64,000 bases of DNA from Nocardia panacis (GTDB lineage Bacteria > Actinomycetota > Actinomycetes > Mycobacteriales > Mycobacteriaceae). The number at the start of each line of letters is the position of its first letter. Position 1 is the first letter of the stretch. This document shows positions 34,872 to 43,853 of this stretch, piece by piece. The position numbers and the translations under genes are program-made. The stretch covers positions 1-64,000 of the forward strand of contig NZ_QZFU01000010.1 in the NCBI RefSeq assembly GCF_003598715.1, read 5' to 3'. A model generated the notes under the pieces. That model was given only the letters and a program-made list of their open reading frames with translations, did no database searches and was not told the origin of the DNA.

Positions 34872-36092
34872 CTACGCGATGTGGTCGAGCAGTTGTTCCA
34901 TCGCCTCGACGCAATCGAACACGTCGACGTACCGGATGTACAGCGGTGCCAATCCGAATCGCAGCAGGTCGGGAGGACGGACTTCGACATCGAAGCCCCT
35001 CGACGCCAGTTCGCCCGCGAGTCGGGGCGCGGATTCGTATCGCAACGAGACGTGGCTGCCACGCTCCGCTGCCGCGGTGGGACCCGTTACCTCGACTCCG
35101 AAGCGAGCGAGTCGGGTCCGAGCCAAGGCGATGAACTGCTCGGTGAGCGCGATCGACTTGGCACGAACATCACGCGGGTCTGCCCGCGAGGTGACCGAGA
35201 CACCTTCATCCAGCGCAATCAGACTCAGCAGTGGCGGGCACCCGGTGGTGAGGCGGGCTATTCCGGGATCCGGCCGATAGTCCGCTTCGAAGTCGAACGG
35301 CTCCGCGTGGCCGAGCCACCCTGTCACAGGCTGTTCGAAATCGGTCAGCAATCGGCTCGACACATACATGTATCCGGGGGCGCCCGGTCCACCGTTGAGG
35401 TATTTGTATCCGCATCCGACCGCCAAATCGATGCCGATATCGTCGGCATCGATCGGCACGACTCCCGCACTGTGCGACAGATCCCACAATACGAGCGCGC
35501 CCGCGGCATGTGCGCGAGCCGTGATTTCCCGCATCGGTAGCAACCGACCGAAGCGGTAATCGACATGGCTGAGCAATACGACAGCTACGTCGTCGCCGAG
35601 GTGGTCCACAATTGAATCGGTGGGCACACGTCGGACCGTCGTCTCCGGGCGGAAGTGTCGCGCAACGCCGTCTGCGATATAGAGGTCACTCGGGAAGTTG
35701 TCATGGTCGGTGAGTATGACCGTCCGCGCTTGCGACCGAGCCGAAGCCGCTCGCACAGCGCCGCACAGTAGTTTGAACAGATTGACCGAGGTCGACTCTG
35801 CGACTACTACTTGACCGGCTGCCGCGCCGATGATTCCGCCGATCCGGTCACCGACCGCTCGCGGCAGATTCAGCCATTCGTATTTCCACCATGAGGCATT
35901 CATATCGATGCGCCACTGGTCCCGGACCACCGATTGCAGACGCGACCCGGTGCTTCGCGGTGGTGGCCCCAAAGAGTTACCGTTGAAGAAGACGTGATCC
36001 TTCCTCATGTCGAACAGGTCTCTCATTCCGGACAAAGGATCGACATCGTCCAGGTTTTGGAGGTCACGACGATGCGCGCTGTGCACCTTCAT
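34872..36092 (-). CDS. Kynureninase-like PLP enzyme
   Basis: A 406-residue fold-type I PLP enzyme. Kynureninase hydrolyses L-kynurenine to anthranilate and L-alanine. Matching motifs are FFNGNSLGPPP, HDNFPSDLY, LLSHVDYRFGRLLPM, VLWDLSHSAG, the PLP lysine in GCGYKYLNGGPGAPGYMYV, and GWLGHAEPFDF through TTGCPPLLSLIAL. The ATG directly abuts the stop of the upstream SnoaL-like gene, so translation is coupled. No tryptophan dioxygenase or kynurenine formamidase is nearby, so this copy may act on a kynurenine-like or other substrate within the cluster. Active-site residues look conserved. Confidence 0.9.
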   Translation of the reverse strand: MKVHSAHRRDLQNLDDVDPLSGMRDLFDMRKDHVFFNGNSLGPPPRSTGSRLQSVVRDQWRIDMNASWWKYEWLNLPRAVGDRIGGIIGAAAGQVVVAESTSVNLFKLLCGAVRAASARSQARTVILTDHDNFPSDLYIADGVARHFRPETTVRRVPTDSIVDHLGDDVAVVLLSHVDYRFGRLLPMREITARAHAAGALVLWDLSHSAGVVPIDADDIGIDLAVGCGYKYLNGGPGAPGYMYVSSRLLTDFEQPVTGWLGHAEPFDFEADYRPDPGIARLTTGCPPLLSLIALDEGVSVTSRADPRDVRAKSIALTEQFIALARTRLARFGVEVTGPTAAAERGSHVSLRYESAPRLAGELASRGFDVEVRPPDLLRFGLAPLYIRYVDVFDCVEAMEQLLDHIA

Positions 36093-36524
36093 CTATTTGT
36101 ACTCCGCAATTTGTTGCATCAGACCGTACATGTCCTCGTTGTGCCACCACTCCGCGAGACGGTCGTCATGGTCGAATCGCATAATATCGATCCCCGACAT
36201 CGAAACCGGGCGACCCGTTCCCTGGATCCCGACAAGGGTCCCGGTATGCGTACCCGACGAACTATATCGAGCGACCAGCTTGTCTCCGTCGATGAGGATA
36301 TCGTCGACCACAAAGATAAGGTCCGGAAACGCCTGGTGCCAGTCGAGTGCCATGGCCACATGCCCCGACTTGGTGTTCGGGAACTCGTCGATCGGCCGGT
36401 GATCAAAGAAGTCCTCGGCCAACACTCGACCCCCCTCCGCGTTGCCGGAGTTCCAGAGTTCTCCAATCCAGATATCCTCGTAGATGCGTCGCATCAGTTT
36501 TCGACGAAGTTCGGCGTCCGCCAT
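36093..36524 (-). CDS. SnoaL-like/ester cyclase family protein
   Basis: A 143-residue protein with the alpha+beta barrel SnoaL-like pattern: FFDHRPIDEFPNTKSGHVAM, FPDLIFVVDDILIDGDKLVAR, and SGIDIMRFDHDDRLAEWWHNED. Family members act as polyketide cyclases, isomerases or hydrolases, often without cofactor. It lies 36 bp after the AdoMet-decarboxylase-like gene and abuts the kynureninase-like gene. Its substrate cannot be inferred beyond probable tailoring of the cluster product. Confidence 0.8.
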   Translation of the reverse strand: MADAELRRKLMRRIYEDIWIGELWNSGNAEGGRVLAEDFFDHRPIDEFPNTKSGHVAMALDWHQAFPDLIFVVDDILIDGDKLVARYSSSGTHTGTLVGIQGTGRPVSMSGIDIMRFDHDDRLAEWWHNEDMYGLMQQIAEYK

Positions 36525-36560
36525 AACTCCTCCTCCAGTCCCGAGAAACAGAGAGTACGA

Positions 36561-36974
36561 TCATTTATCTTCGGAGCCGATCAAACGATCGGCTGTGAAC
36601 GCCGCGCGACCGCGTTTCAGCCATTGAATGACCGTGCGCTGCGGTTTGAAGTAGGCCTGGAGAATCGGGATTGCCAATTCCGGATCGGCCGTGCCGCACA
36701 TGAAAATATCTACGGCCGCGAAGTCGTATTCCGGCCAACTATGGATACTCACATGCGATTCCGCCAGCACCGCCACACCCGACACGCCACCGGCGCCACC
36801 GAAATGATGTGTGTACACGTAGAGTAGCGAGGCGCCCGTGGCCTCCACACACTCGCGCAGCACCCGTTCGACCAGGTCGGGATCATCGAGCTGTCCGGCA
36901 CCGATGAGGTCGACCAGCACGTGCGTACCAACAGCCCGCGGTCCCAGCACCGGTCCGGCGTCCAGTGCTGTCAT
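36561..36974 (-). CDS. AdoMet decarboxylase-like pyruvoyl enzyme
   Basis: A 137-residue member of the prokaryotic S-adenosylmethionine decarboxylase (SpeD/SpeH) family, which self-cleaves to form a pyruvoyl cofactor. The cleavage site is the Ser in LAESHVSIHSWPEYDFAAVD, followed by IFMCG with the catalytic Cys. Classical members make decarboxylated AdoMet, the aminopropyl donor. Divergent homologues reportedly decarboxylate other amino acids such as arginine or ornithine. No spermidine synthase gene is nearby, so a role in the cluster rather than polyamine synthesis is inferred. Its ATG overlaps the dioxygenase stop by four bases. Confidence 0.88.
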   Translation of the reverse strand: MTALDAGPVLGPRAVGTHVLVDLIGAGQLDDPDLVERVLRECVEATGASLLYVYTHHFGGAGGVSGVAVLAESHVSIHSWPEYDFAAVDIFMCGTADPELAIPILQAYFKPQRTVIQWLKRGRAAFTADRLIGSEDK

Positions 36975-37744
36975 TCACTCGCCTCCGCGGTCGGGCGCGA
37001 CGGCATCACCAAGGGGTTGACCGAGAACCCACAGACGTCCCTGGTAGCCCGGTTCGCACCGGCAGCCACGATCACCGGCGTGACATCGTGCAGGCATCGG
37101 GGATCTTCGAATACCACCGTATCGACCGGCGACTCCAGTTCGAGCTTTCGATACACCGTGCCGTCCAGATCGGCGAAATGACTCCGGCCGCCTTCGACAC
37201 CCCTCCGGTCGATCAGCGAGATCGATGTGAAAGCGTGTCCGTCGTGATGCATGCCCTCCGGGGCGGGGTACCCCGGCTTATCCGGGAAGGCCAGTATCCG
37301 CATCAGATGCACGCCTATTTCCCAATACCTGGCCGCACGCACTTTCGCTTCCGGAAGAACGGCGAGTACATCCCATATCAACTGGTCGAGGAACAGATTG
37401 CGCTTCGTATGATCGGACAGTGGCTCGAATTTCCGATCAACTCCCCCGGCATAGGAATTAACGGCGACATCCTGATAGAATGGGCGGTGATCCAGCTCAT
37501 CGATTCGATGTTCCAATGTATCCGCGGCGAATAGACTGAACCGCCGCTGCCGGAACACATATTCGGTCTTCAGCCACCGGTCATCGACCAGGTCATCGAA
37601 ATCTTTCGACAACTCGGCCAGACCTGCTGCCAGTTCTATCGAAAATTCGTCGACGGGGCGACCGGCCAGCATGACCACCGGATCGTCATCGAAGCGGTTC
37701 TCCGGCAATGCATCGAATAATACGGTACGGATTGGAGACGACAC
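36971..37744 (-). CDS. 2-oxoglutarate/Fe(II) dioxygenase, amino-acid hydroxylase-like (PF10014 type)
   Basis: A 257-residue protein resembling the 2OG-Fe dioxygenase family that includes bacterial free-amino-acid hydroxylases such as L-isoleucine 4-hydroxylase. The segment VHLMRILAFPDKPGYPAPEG leads into the metal motif HHDGH (H-x-D). SLIDRRGVEGGRSHFADLDG follows, then a distal His in DPRCLHDVTPV. Such enzymes hydroxylate free amino acids or small amides. It overlaps the AdoMetDC-like gene (ATGA) and follows the glutamine-synthetase-like gene by 48 bp. Confidence 0.8.
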   Translation of the reverse strand: MSSPIRTVLFDALPENRFDDDPVVMLAGRPVDEFSIELAAGLAELSKDFDDLVDDRWLKTEYVFRQRRFSLFAADTLEHRIDELDHRPFYQDVAVNSYAGGVDRKFEPLSDHTKRNLFLDQLIWDVLAVLPEAKVRAARYWEIGVHLMRILAFPDKPGYPAPEGMHHDGHAFTSISLIDRRGVEGGRSHFADLDGTVYRKLELESPVDTVVFEDPRCLHDVTPVIVAAGANRATRDVCGFSVNPLVMPSRPTAEASE

Positions 37745-37792
37745 GATATTCCTCTTTTTCTCGACACCGACTTCTCTCGGTCGAAATTGAAA

Positions 37793-39250
37793 TCACGGGA
37801 TGTAGTCGAGGTAGGTTTCGAAATCCCATTCAGTTACTGTGGACAGAAATCGATCCCATTCATCCCTTTTGTGGGACGTGTAGACGCGATAGAGCTCCTC
37901 GGGCAGCGCCGATCGTACGACGTCATCATCATCGAGAGCCGCCAGCGCCTCGCCGAGACTCATGGGCAGACGACGACGGGAGGTCGGAGAATTGTCATAG
38001 GTATTCGCAGAGGTCGGCGGACCGGGATCCAGATCGCCGCGCAAACCATCATCGATCGCCGCCATCAGGCCCGCGGCCATCAGATATGGGTTGACCATCG
38101 AATCGGCCATGCGATATTCGATCCGGTCGGGCGCCGATATCCGAATCGCGCAGGTCCGGTTCTGATATCCCCACCCTGCCTCCACGGGAGCCCACAACCC
38201 GGTATCCCTGAGGCGACGATAAGAGTTTACCGTCGATGCTCCGAGCGCCGTCAGTGCGGGCAGATGCGCTACCAACCCACCGACCGCACGCCGACCGACA
38301 TCGTTGAGCGACCGCAGGTTCGGGTCCGCCTCGCGGTCGACAGTCAACATATTGACGCCGCCAACGCAATGGTTGCGCACGCCTGCCATCGTCGTCTCGA
38401 TATCGGTGGGAAGAACTTCTTGGTCCCCGTCACGCCACAGCGACAGATTGTGATGGCACCCCGACGCGGACAAGCCCGCGAAAGGCTTCGTCATGAAGCA
38501 CGCGATCAGACCGAATTCTCGAGCCACCTGGCGACATATCTGACGATAAGTGATGAGTCTATCGGCATTGCGCAGTGCTGCATCGTAGCGAAAGTTCATC
38601 TCGAGCTGGCCCGGCGCATCCTCGTGATCGCCCTGAATCATATCCAGGCCCAACGCGTGCCCGTACCGCAGTACTCGCAGAATCACCTCACGGAGTTCCT
38701 CGAGCTGGTCCACGTGATAGCAGTACGGTTCGGTCACACCCATCAGTTCGCCGTTGGCGCCGCGACGCAGCCACATCATCTCCGGCTCGGTCCCCAGTCT
38801 CATGCTCATGCCGTGCCGATCGGTGAACTCGGCATCCAGTCGAGCCAGGTTTCCGCGACAATCCGTGGCCAGAGCAGCACCCGGAAGATCCACTTCCTCA
38901 CGGTTCCGGAACAGACGTGCAAACACCCGCGCAACTCTCCCGTCCCATGGAAGCTGCGCGAATGTCTCCGGCTCCGGCAGAGCGATCAGTTCCGAAGCTT
39001 CCGGGCCGTAGCCGAGATAACGCCCTCGACGGTCGACGGAAACATTGGATATCGCACCGTACACCAGCTGAACACCTTTTTCGGCCAACTGCGCCCATTG
39101 CGTGGCAGGCATCCCCTTTCCGACTACACGACCGGTAACCGAAGAAAACTGCACATAGATGTACTGTATTTCCAACCTGTCGATCAGCTTGCGCACTTCA
39201 TTTATCGCGTCATCCCGCCCCGGCTCATTCAGGAATGCGTCTATATCCAA
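37793..39250 (-). CDS. Glutamine-synthetase-like amide ligase
   Basis: A 485-residue ATP-grasp-unrelated GlnA-fold ligase. Glutamine synthetase landmarks are LGTEPEMMWL, DMIQGDHEDAPGQLEMNFRYD, SGCHHNLSLW, NSYRRL, YQNRTCAIRIS and RIEYRMADSMVNPYLMAAG. It differs from housekeeping GlnA in the substrate region, as do gamma-glutamylpolyamine synthetases and secondary-metabolism GS-like ligases. It probably joins an amine to a carboxylate (often the gamma-carboxylate of glutamate) through an acyl phosphate. The TTG at 39250 follows AGAGGAAG and starts the protein at the usual place; an upstream GTG (39409) would add a 53-residue atypical leader. Confidence 0.82.
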   Translation of the reverse strand: MDIDAFLNEPGRDDAINEVRKLIDRLEIQYIYVQFSSVTGRVVGKGMPATQWAQLAEKGVQLVYGAISNVSVDRRGRYLGYGPEASELIALPEPETFAQLPWDGRVARVFARLFRNREEVDLPGAALATDCRGNLARLDAEFTDRHGMSMRLGTEPEMMWLRRGANGELMGVTEPYCYHVDQLEELREVILRVLRYGHALGLDMIQGDHEDAPGQLEMNFRYDAALRNADRLITYRQICRQVAREFGLIACFMTKPFAGLSASGCHHNLSLWRDGDQEVLPTDIETTMAGVRNHCVGGVNMLTVDREADPNLRSLNDVGRRAVGGLVAHLPALTALGASTVNSYRRLRDTGLWAPVEAGWGYQNRTCAIRISAPDRIEYRMADSMVNPYLMAAGLMAAIDDGLRGDLDPGPPTSANTYDNSPTSRRRLPMSLGEALAALDDDDVVRSALPEELYRVYTSHKRDEWDRFLSTVTEWDFETYLDYIP

Positions 39251-39496
39251 CGAACTTCCTCTCGTTCGCAAGTTGGCGTATTGCCCTGTACATACCGTCG
39301 ACACCAGCGGCCGCACCGGCCTCGTCTCTGCAACCCGGCACCGAGCCGAGTCGGACTCCTCGCCCCCGTGCGAGATGACTATCGAACGGTAGAAAGTACG
39401 AGATCCCACCTGGATTCCAGGCTCCGACCGCCGAGAATGGCCACCCGGAGAATCAGCTGGTCACTTCTCATGTCAGCACTTCACTGAACAGCAGAT
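39251..39496 (-). promoter_or_regulatory. Promoter region of the putative biosynthetic operon
   Basis: These 246 bp separate the regulator stop from the glutamine-synthetase-like start. They contain a perfect 6-bp palindrome CCTGGATTCCAGG (39409-39421) and the AGAGGAAG ribosome site before TTG 39250. This is a plausible target of the StrR-like regulator, though the known StrR consensus (GTTCGACTG half-sites) was not found. Confidence 0.35.
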
Positions 39497-40519
39497 TCAT
39501 GAGCGTTGGTCGAGTAGGCGCGCCAAATGTTGCCAGTCACGGGAGCGTTGTCGAGCGAGTTCAGCGACCATATGGACACAGTGACTCGGCAGGTTTCGGG
39601 CGATAGTGTCGAAGTCGACGCTGTCCTCGAAGGGAATCTCCAGCCAGCGCAACAACCTCCGCCCTGTTTCATTGAAACGAAGCGAGGGGTCTCTATGCAG
39701 GCGCTGCAATATCTCCGCGGCGTCGATTCCGTGCACGGCCGACGGCTGCTGAGCGTTCCGGGCAGGCTGATGCACAGATTCGGGGACAGCAGTCGGGTTG
39801 GCACCCGACCTGCGAGGGGGCACTGGTTGCTCACCTGCCCGCAGTCGTTTGCGTACGTCCTTGGCCGTGGTTACGGAGATGCCCGCGGCCAGAGCCACCT
39901 CCGGCGCCGATGCGTTCGAGTCGGCGGCGAACAGTTCGGCAGCGCGCTCACGCCCCGCACGGTTGATCGACCGATGGAGTACACCGTTGCGTGCTATTCG
40001 CCCCGTCGACTGAGGAAATTCCTCGGTCGACGGGCCGCGGAGAGCAGCGACAGTCTTCGGGGAGATGCCGGCGATGGAAGCGATTACTCGGTCCGACCAG
40101 GCGGGATACGACGACAGTATACGTAGCGCGGCGGCCTTCCGATCGGCGAGCGACAGTGGCAGACCGTGCGCGGTATTCAGTTTTACCGCCAAAACGAACG
40201 CCTCTGCACGACTGCCTTCGAAAAGCACTGCCGCAATGATCTTTTCACCGCGCAACTGTGCTGCGCGCAGCCGATGCCACCCGTCGACGACCTGCATTGT
40301 TGCCCGATGGACGACAATCGCGGGGAGCGCGGTCGTCGACTCGGCAAGTATACGTATATGACTTGCGCTCACTCCTCCGGTTCGCGGTGGCGAATCCGGC
40401 GGCAACAGATCAGATATCGGAAGATTTATGATGTTTGAGCAGTACAGTCTTTCATGGGTCGAGCCCATTCCCGAAAGGGTCCCGTCGGCGGACGGAACTA
40501 TGTTGGTAATACTTCCCAT
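39497..40519 (-). CDS. StrR-like ParB-N domain transcriptional regulator
   Basis: A 340-residue DNA-binding protein. Residues roughly 30-130 form a ParB/Srx-type N-terminal domain (INLPISDLLPPDSPPR, LPAIVVHRATMQVVDGWHRLRAAQLRG, VLAVKLNTAHGLPLSLADRKAAA). A helix-turn-helix follows (SDRVIASIAGISPKTVAALR). A second HTH-like stretch occurs near VALAAGISVTTAKDVRKRL. This arrangement is that of StrR/NovG-family pathway-specific activators of antibiotic clusters. ATG 40519 follows AAGGGG; an ATG 11 codons upstream is less well supported. It is the first gene of the leftward set that ends in the MFS exporter. Confidence 0.85.
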   Translation of the reverse strand: MGSITNIVPSADGTLSGMGSTHERLYCSNIINLPISDLLPPDSPPRTGGVSASHIRILAESTTALPAIVVHRATMQVVDGWHRLRAAQLRGEKIIAAVLFEGSRAEAFVLAVKLNTAHGLPLSLADRKAAALRILSSYPAWSDRVIASIAGISPKTVAALRGPSTEEFPQSTGRIARNGVLHRSINRAGRERAAELFAADSNASAPEVALAAGISVTTAKDVRKRLRAGEQPVPPRRSGANPTAVPESVHQPARNAQQPSAVHGIDAAEILQRLHRDPSLRFNETGRRLLRWLEIPFEDSVDFDTIARNLPSHCVHMVAELARQRSRDWQHLARLLDQRS

Positions 40520-40552
40520 CGATTCCCCTTGGAGGAATTTCTCCGGCGACAT

Positions 40553-41043
40553 CGAACCTTTCGCCGTTCATCGAAATACAACTCACAGAATCGGATTGCC
40601 CTACTCCAATTCACAAGAGCATCAGCCGCAGCTCGGACACAGCACAATATCAGCCGATGCGAGTCGAACATAGCAACAGCCCCTATCGAAGCGAAAAGCC
40701 CACCATTCCGGTGACCAACGGATTCGACCAAATCCGCTCGGCTCGACATTTCCAGTCGACCAAAAGCTTCTACCTGACCGATTCTGACCAATGTGAATAA
40801 TTATCGCCACGCGCGACGAGCGCACTCAACCGTCGAAGCGAAATGTGATACAAGTCTCTTCTCAACTGAAACCATTGCAACTTGCATGTCAATGCTGTAA
40901 CGTTTCAGTCTTGAACTGTGATGTCAGGCTTTCATCGCATTTCTGGGTCCGGAATGGCCGGAGCGACCCGGCGCCAAAATTTCGGAGTCTGCCCGAAATC
41001 GCCATGGCCGCTTCCGGCGGTCGCCCTCGAGGGGTTCCGAGGT
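40553..41043. other. Intergenic region upstream of the cluster regulator
   Basis: About 490 bp without a convincing gene. It contains an inverted repeat CTGAAAC (40866-40872) / GTTTCAG (40902-40908) with an inner CATTG/CAATG pair, which could be an operator. The region also holds the cluster regulator's promoter. Confidence 0.35.
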
Positions 41044-41352
41044 TCAGTCGAGATTCGGGCGTGGCTTCCCGCCCTTGCGGGTGAGCGCAGCGAGGGCGGC
41101 GAGGTGAGCATGGTAGGCAGTGCGGCCCTCGGGGCTGAGGGCGAGCCAGGTTCTCGGTTTGCGGCCCACGTAGCCCTTGACGACATCGAGATATCCGGCG
41201 TTCTCCAGCGTGGTCATCGCTTTGGACAGAGTCGATTTGCTGAGGTCGCACACGTCGGCGACGACGAGGAACTCCGCTTCGGCGCAACCGTCGAGGAATG
41301 CCACGAGTTTCAGGCGCGGAAGGGAGGCGAATAGTTCGTTCACCGTTTCCAC
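41044..41352 (-). CDS. Winged-helix transcriptional regulator
   Basis: A 102-residue DNA-binding protein of the ArsR/MarR-like winged-helix type: LPRLKLVAFLDGCAEAEFLV, then VADVCDLSKSTLSKAMTTLENAGYLDVVKGYVGRKPRTWLALSPEGR, with helix, recognition helix and wing in order. The GTG at 41352 has a GGAGG ribosome site eight bases upstream and starts two bases after the stop of the membrane-protein gene, so the two form an operon. Regulator plus small membrane protein is a recurring pair in Actinobacteria. The signal is unknown. Confidence 0.8.
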   Translation of the reverse strand: METVNELFASLPRLKLVAFLDGCAEAEFLVVADVCDLSKSTLSKAMTTLENAGYLDVVKGYVGRKPRTWLALSPEGRTAYHAHLAALAALTRKGGKPRPNLD

Positions 41353-41354
41353 GG

Positions 41355-41807
41355 TCAGGTCCTCCGGGAGAGGATTCGTGGCCGAGCCTGCATGAACCAG
41401 ATCCATCCGCTCAGGACGATGCTGGATGCTATCCGGATCCCTCCGTCCGAGCCGGAAACTGCGTGACCGGCGAGCGGCACCACCAGGATCACGACCAACA
41501 TCCCCATGATCTGCTTCCACTCGACCATCGGGAGCGGGACGATGCCGCGGGCACGCTGGGTTCGGCGCTGCCGTTGCGCAAGCCTGAAATACATCCAGCC
41601 CAAACCGATTCCGCCGATCAGGATCATCCATCCGAACGGTCTTTCGATACCGTCGGCGACCAGCATGCAAAGCAGAAACGAAGCGAGCGCTCCCAACGCA
41701 GCGGTCACGACAGGCTCCCACCGAGGCAGCGCGGCAGCCTCGTGCGCCTGCCGTGTGGTAGCGGTAGCGATGTCCAGTGCCTGCTGTGGAGTCGGCGCTT
41801 CCTGCAT
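41355..41807 (-). CDS. Conserved membrane protein, partner of winged-helix regulator
   Basis: A 150-residue protein. A soluble N-terminus (MQEAPTPQQALDIATATTRQ) precedes about four hydrophobic helices: WEPVVTAALGALASFLLCMLVA, FGWMILIGGIGLGWMYFRLA, GMLVVILVVPLAGHAV and IASSIVLSGWIWFMQ. A basic loop RQRRTQRARG lies in the middle. ATG 41807 begins the typical MQEAPTPQQAL start; an ATG at 41867 is an alternative. Function is unknown; co-transcription with the regulator suggests the regulator controls it. Confidence 0.75.
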   Translation of the reverse strand: MQEAPTPQQALDIATATTRQAHEAAALPRWEPVVTAALGALASFLLCMLVADGIERPFGWMILIGGIGLGWMYFRLAQRQRRTQRARGIVPLPMVEWKQIMGMLVVILVVPLAGHAVSGSDGGIRIASSIVLSGWIWFMQARPRILSRRT

Positions 41808-42021
41808 GGACAGACCATATGCGAACTGGTTTCCAATTGGCAACCGGTTGCCGTCCCAACCGCCCATCAATTCACCGGTAGCCGACGTCTCAGGATCAAC
41901 CGGCGTAGCCGGGACCAACACTGCGAGAACGGCCCGGCCACGATCAACGGCTGGGTTCGGCACCGGGCTTTCGCTGATCGGTAGCCCATGGCTTGTCGTA
42001 TTCCGTTGGTAGGTTCCGGCT

Positions 42022-42432
42022 GTGGTGATCGATGTGGTCGGCGTGCAGGCACTACTGGCCGAAAACTCAGTGAAACGAGAGGATTGGCGGCGGCTCCGAC
42101 TTGGAGCGACCGGTGCGCTCCTGGATGATCTGCGGGCGCGGGCCTGCGATGCCGAACCGGAAGTGCGACACCGAACTTGGGATACGCTGGAACAGATTGT
42201 CGCCGAGGAAGATCGGAACGACTTCTTCGGATTGCTGGTCGACGGTGTCGATGCGGAGCAGTTCCAACGGCTGCTCACCGATGTCGATCCCGAAATCCGG
42301 TGCCTTGCGCGGCGAACGAATCTGCTGCCCGACAATAAGATCCGTGCCGCCGAAGCGACGCTCGCGACGCTGGCGGACGATCGTTTCGACTATGCCTGGC
42401 CCGACTGCGTCGAGGCGCTAGCAGGCGATCGT
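42022..42432 (+). pseudogene. Hypothetical gene truncated at its 3' end
   Basis: GTG 42022 opens a helical, acidic, HEAT-repeat-like protein: VQALLAENSVKREDWRRLRL, then ATGALLDDLRARACDAEPEV, LLTDVDPEIRCLARRTNLL, ending protein-like near VEALAGDRSVR. Beyond about 42432 the frame enters another gene's coding sequence out of frame. The natural C-terminus is therefore missing. The family is not recognised. Confidence 0.5.
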
Positions 42433-42829
42433 TCGGTCCGGGCTGACGCAACACCCGGTGGGTCCGGTCGGCTACGTCGTCGGATATGCCTTGGCGCAGG
42501 AGCATCTGCGGCAGGGACACACGGTGATAGCGGAGTCGGTGAATCCTGTTGCCGTCACTCGTGATAGCTGGTTGGAGGTGGCGAAGAACGCCGGTGTTGC
42601 CGCGGTGGAAGTCGAGGTGGTCTGTTCGAGCGCGATCGAGCACCGCAGGCGTATCGCCTCGCGATCGGTCGATATCCCCGATCTGCCGCTCCCGCGCTGG
42701 CAGGACGTGCGCGATCGCGACTACGAGCCGTGGAGCCGAGACCGCATTGTCCTCGATACCGCGGGTGAGACCCCGGCTCAGTCGTTGCGGCGGCTGCTCG
42801 ATCAACTCGAGGTCCCCTCGGCGACCTGA
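42422..42829 (+). pseudogene. AAA/kinase-like ATPase lacking its Walker A N-terminus
   Basis: The frame opens only at 42422 with QAIVRSGLTQHPVGPVGYVV and continues through GHTVIAESVNPVAVTRDSWL, VEVEVVCSSAIEHRRRI and LPRWQDVRDRDYEPW to IVLDTAG. This is the C-terminal two thirds of an AAA_33-type P-loop kinase/ATPase. The first 45 or so residues, with the P-loop, are absent, and no start codon or ribosome site fits. It is joined directly to the truncated gene upstream, which indicates a deletion that fused two genes. Confidence 0.7.
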
Positions 42830-42887
42830 TCCGACGGCTCAGCCGATCCGGCGTGGTTGGGTAGGCTCGAGGCAGGAGGGGTGTCGG

Positions 42888-43853
42888 ATGCGTCGGATAA
42901 TGCTGGGTTTGCTCGTGGCGGCGGTGCTGGTGGTAGCCGGTTGCTCGCGGGTGAACGGGAACGCGCGAGCACCGGAGGCGTTCGATCCATGCACACTGAT
43001 CGATATCGGGAAGCTCCGAGCCGACGGCGTCCTGAAGTCCGATAGTCCCGGTCTCCGTAGGGATATCGATCCGGTCGATGGTCGCAGCGACTGGTGCCAT
43101 GCGGGTTTCCGTGGCGGCGCGGCGGTGTCGGTGGGTGTCGTTGTGGGCAGGCCGTTCCCGAGTGTCGAGGCGCTGCTTCCGAGCTATCTCCAGCAACGCC
43201 ACCAGATTTCGGTAGGACCGGACCGGGGCCTGATTGGTTCGAACTCGTCCGGAGACGGCCGCACCTTGGCACTGCAGCACGGCAATGTTCAGCTTCTGGT
43301 CACCAACCTCGTGTTGGGTGAGATCCCGGGCAAGAAGCTCGACGACGCCGGCATGGCCGCGGTGGCGCGAGAGGTGGTAGGCAAACTGCCGCAAGCTATT
43401 CCGGACGCGCCTCGCGATGTACCCGCGATCTGCGATCAGGTTCGAGGTGTTCCGACGATCATCGGTCCGGTGACTTTCGCGCGCGGGCGATCCGAAGCGG
43501 GCGCGACGTCGTGCGATTTCGTCGGTGAGACGAAACACCTGCTGCTCACGGTGTCATTCACGAAAATGGATAGCGCGTCGGTAGCCCGGTTCAAGACTGA
43601 CAACGGTCCGGCACGGCTTTCCCTCATCCCCGACCCACTGTTTCCGGGCACCCTGTCCCGCGGATACCGCGATGGTTCCGGCCTCGCGCTGGAAACCATG
43701 GTCGACGAACGCATCCTCGTCTACACCAAGTACAAAACACTCTGCTACGACGACTGCCACAAGTACGGCGTGGTCAACCCCGGCAAGGCAATCGGCCCGG
43801 ACGACAGCACCCTCATCGCCTCATCGATCGACCTGGCCCGCACTATGAAGTGA
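42888..43853 (+). CDS. DUF3558-like lipoprotein
   Basis: A 321-residue exported lipoprotein: MRRIMLGLLVAAVLVVAGCS with lipobox VVAGC. The mature part has FDPCTLIDIGKLRADGVLKS near the start and paired cysteines (SDWCHAG; later ICDQVRG, TSCDFVG, CYDDCHK), the pattern of actinobacterial DUF3558-type lipoproteins. ATG 42888 follows GGAGG. It appears to be a two-copy version of the domain, with the second half starting near residue 175. Function is unknown; it is anchored outside the membrane. Confidence 0.75.
   Translation: MRRIMLGLLVAAVLVVAGCSRVNGNARAPEAFDPCTLIDIGKLRADGVLKSDSPGLRRDIDPVDGRSDWCHAGFRGGAAVSVGVVVGRPFPSVEALLPSYLQQRHQISVGPDRGLIGSNSSGDGRTLALQHGNVQLLVTNLVLGEIPGKKLDDAGMAAVAREVVGKLPQAIPDAPRDVPAICDQVRGVPTIIGPVTFARGRSEAGATSCDFVGETKHLLLTVSFTKMDSASVARFKTDNGPARLSLIPDPLFPGTLSRGYRDGSGLALETMVDERILVYTKYKTLCYDDCHKYGVVNPGKAIGPDDSTLIASSIDLARTMK

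Noticed and set aside
37787..39487. A 566-codon plus-strand frame opposite the GS-like gene
   Set aside because: It is the shadow of a gene with clear glutamine-synthetase motifs; no motif is recognisable in the plus frame.
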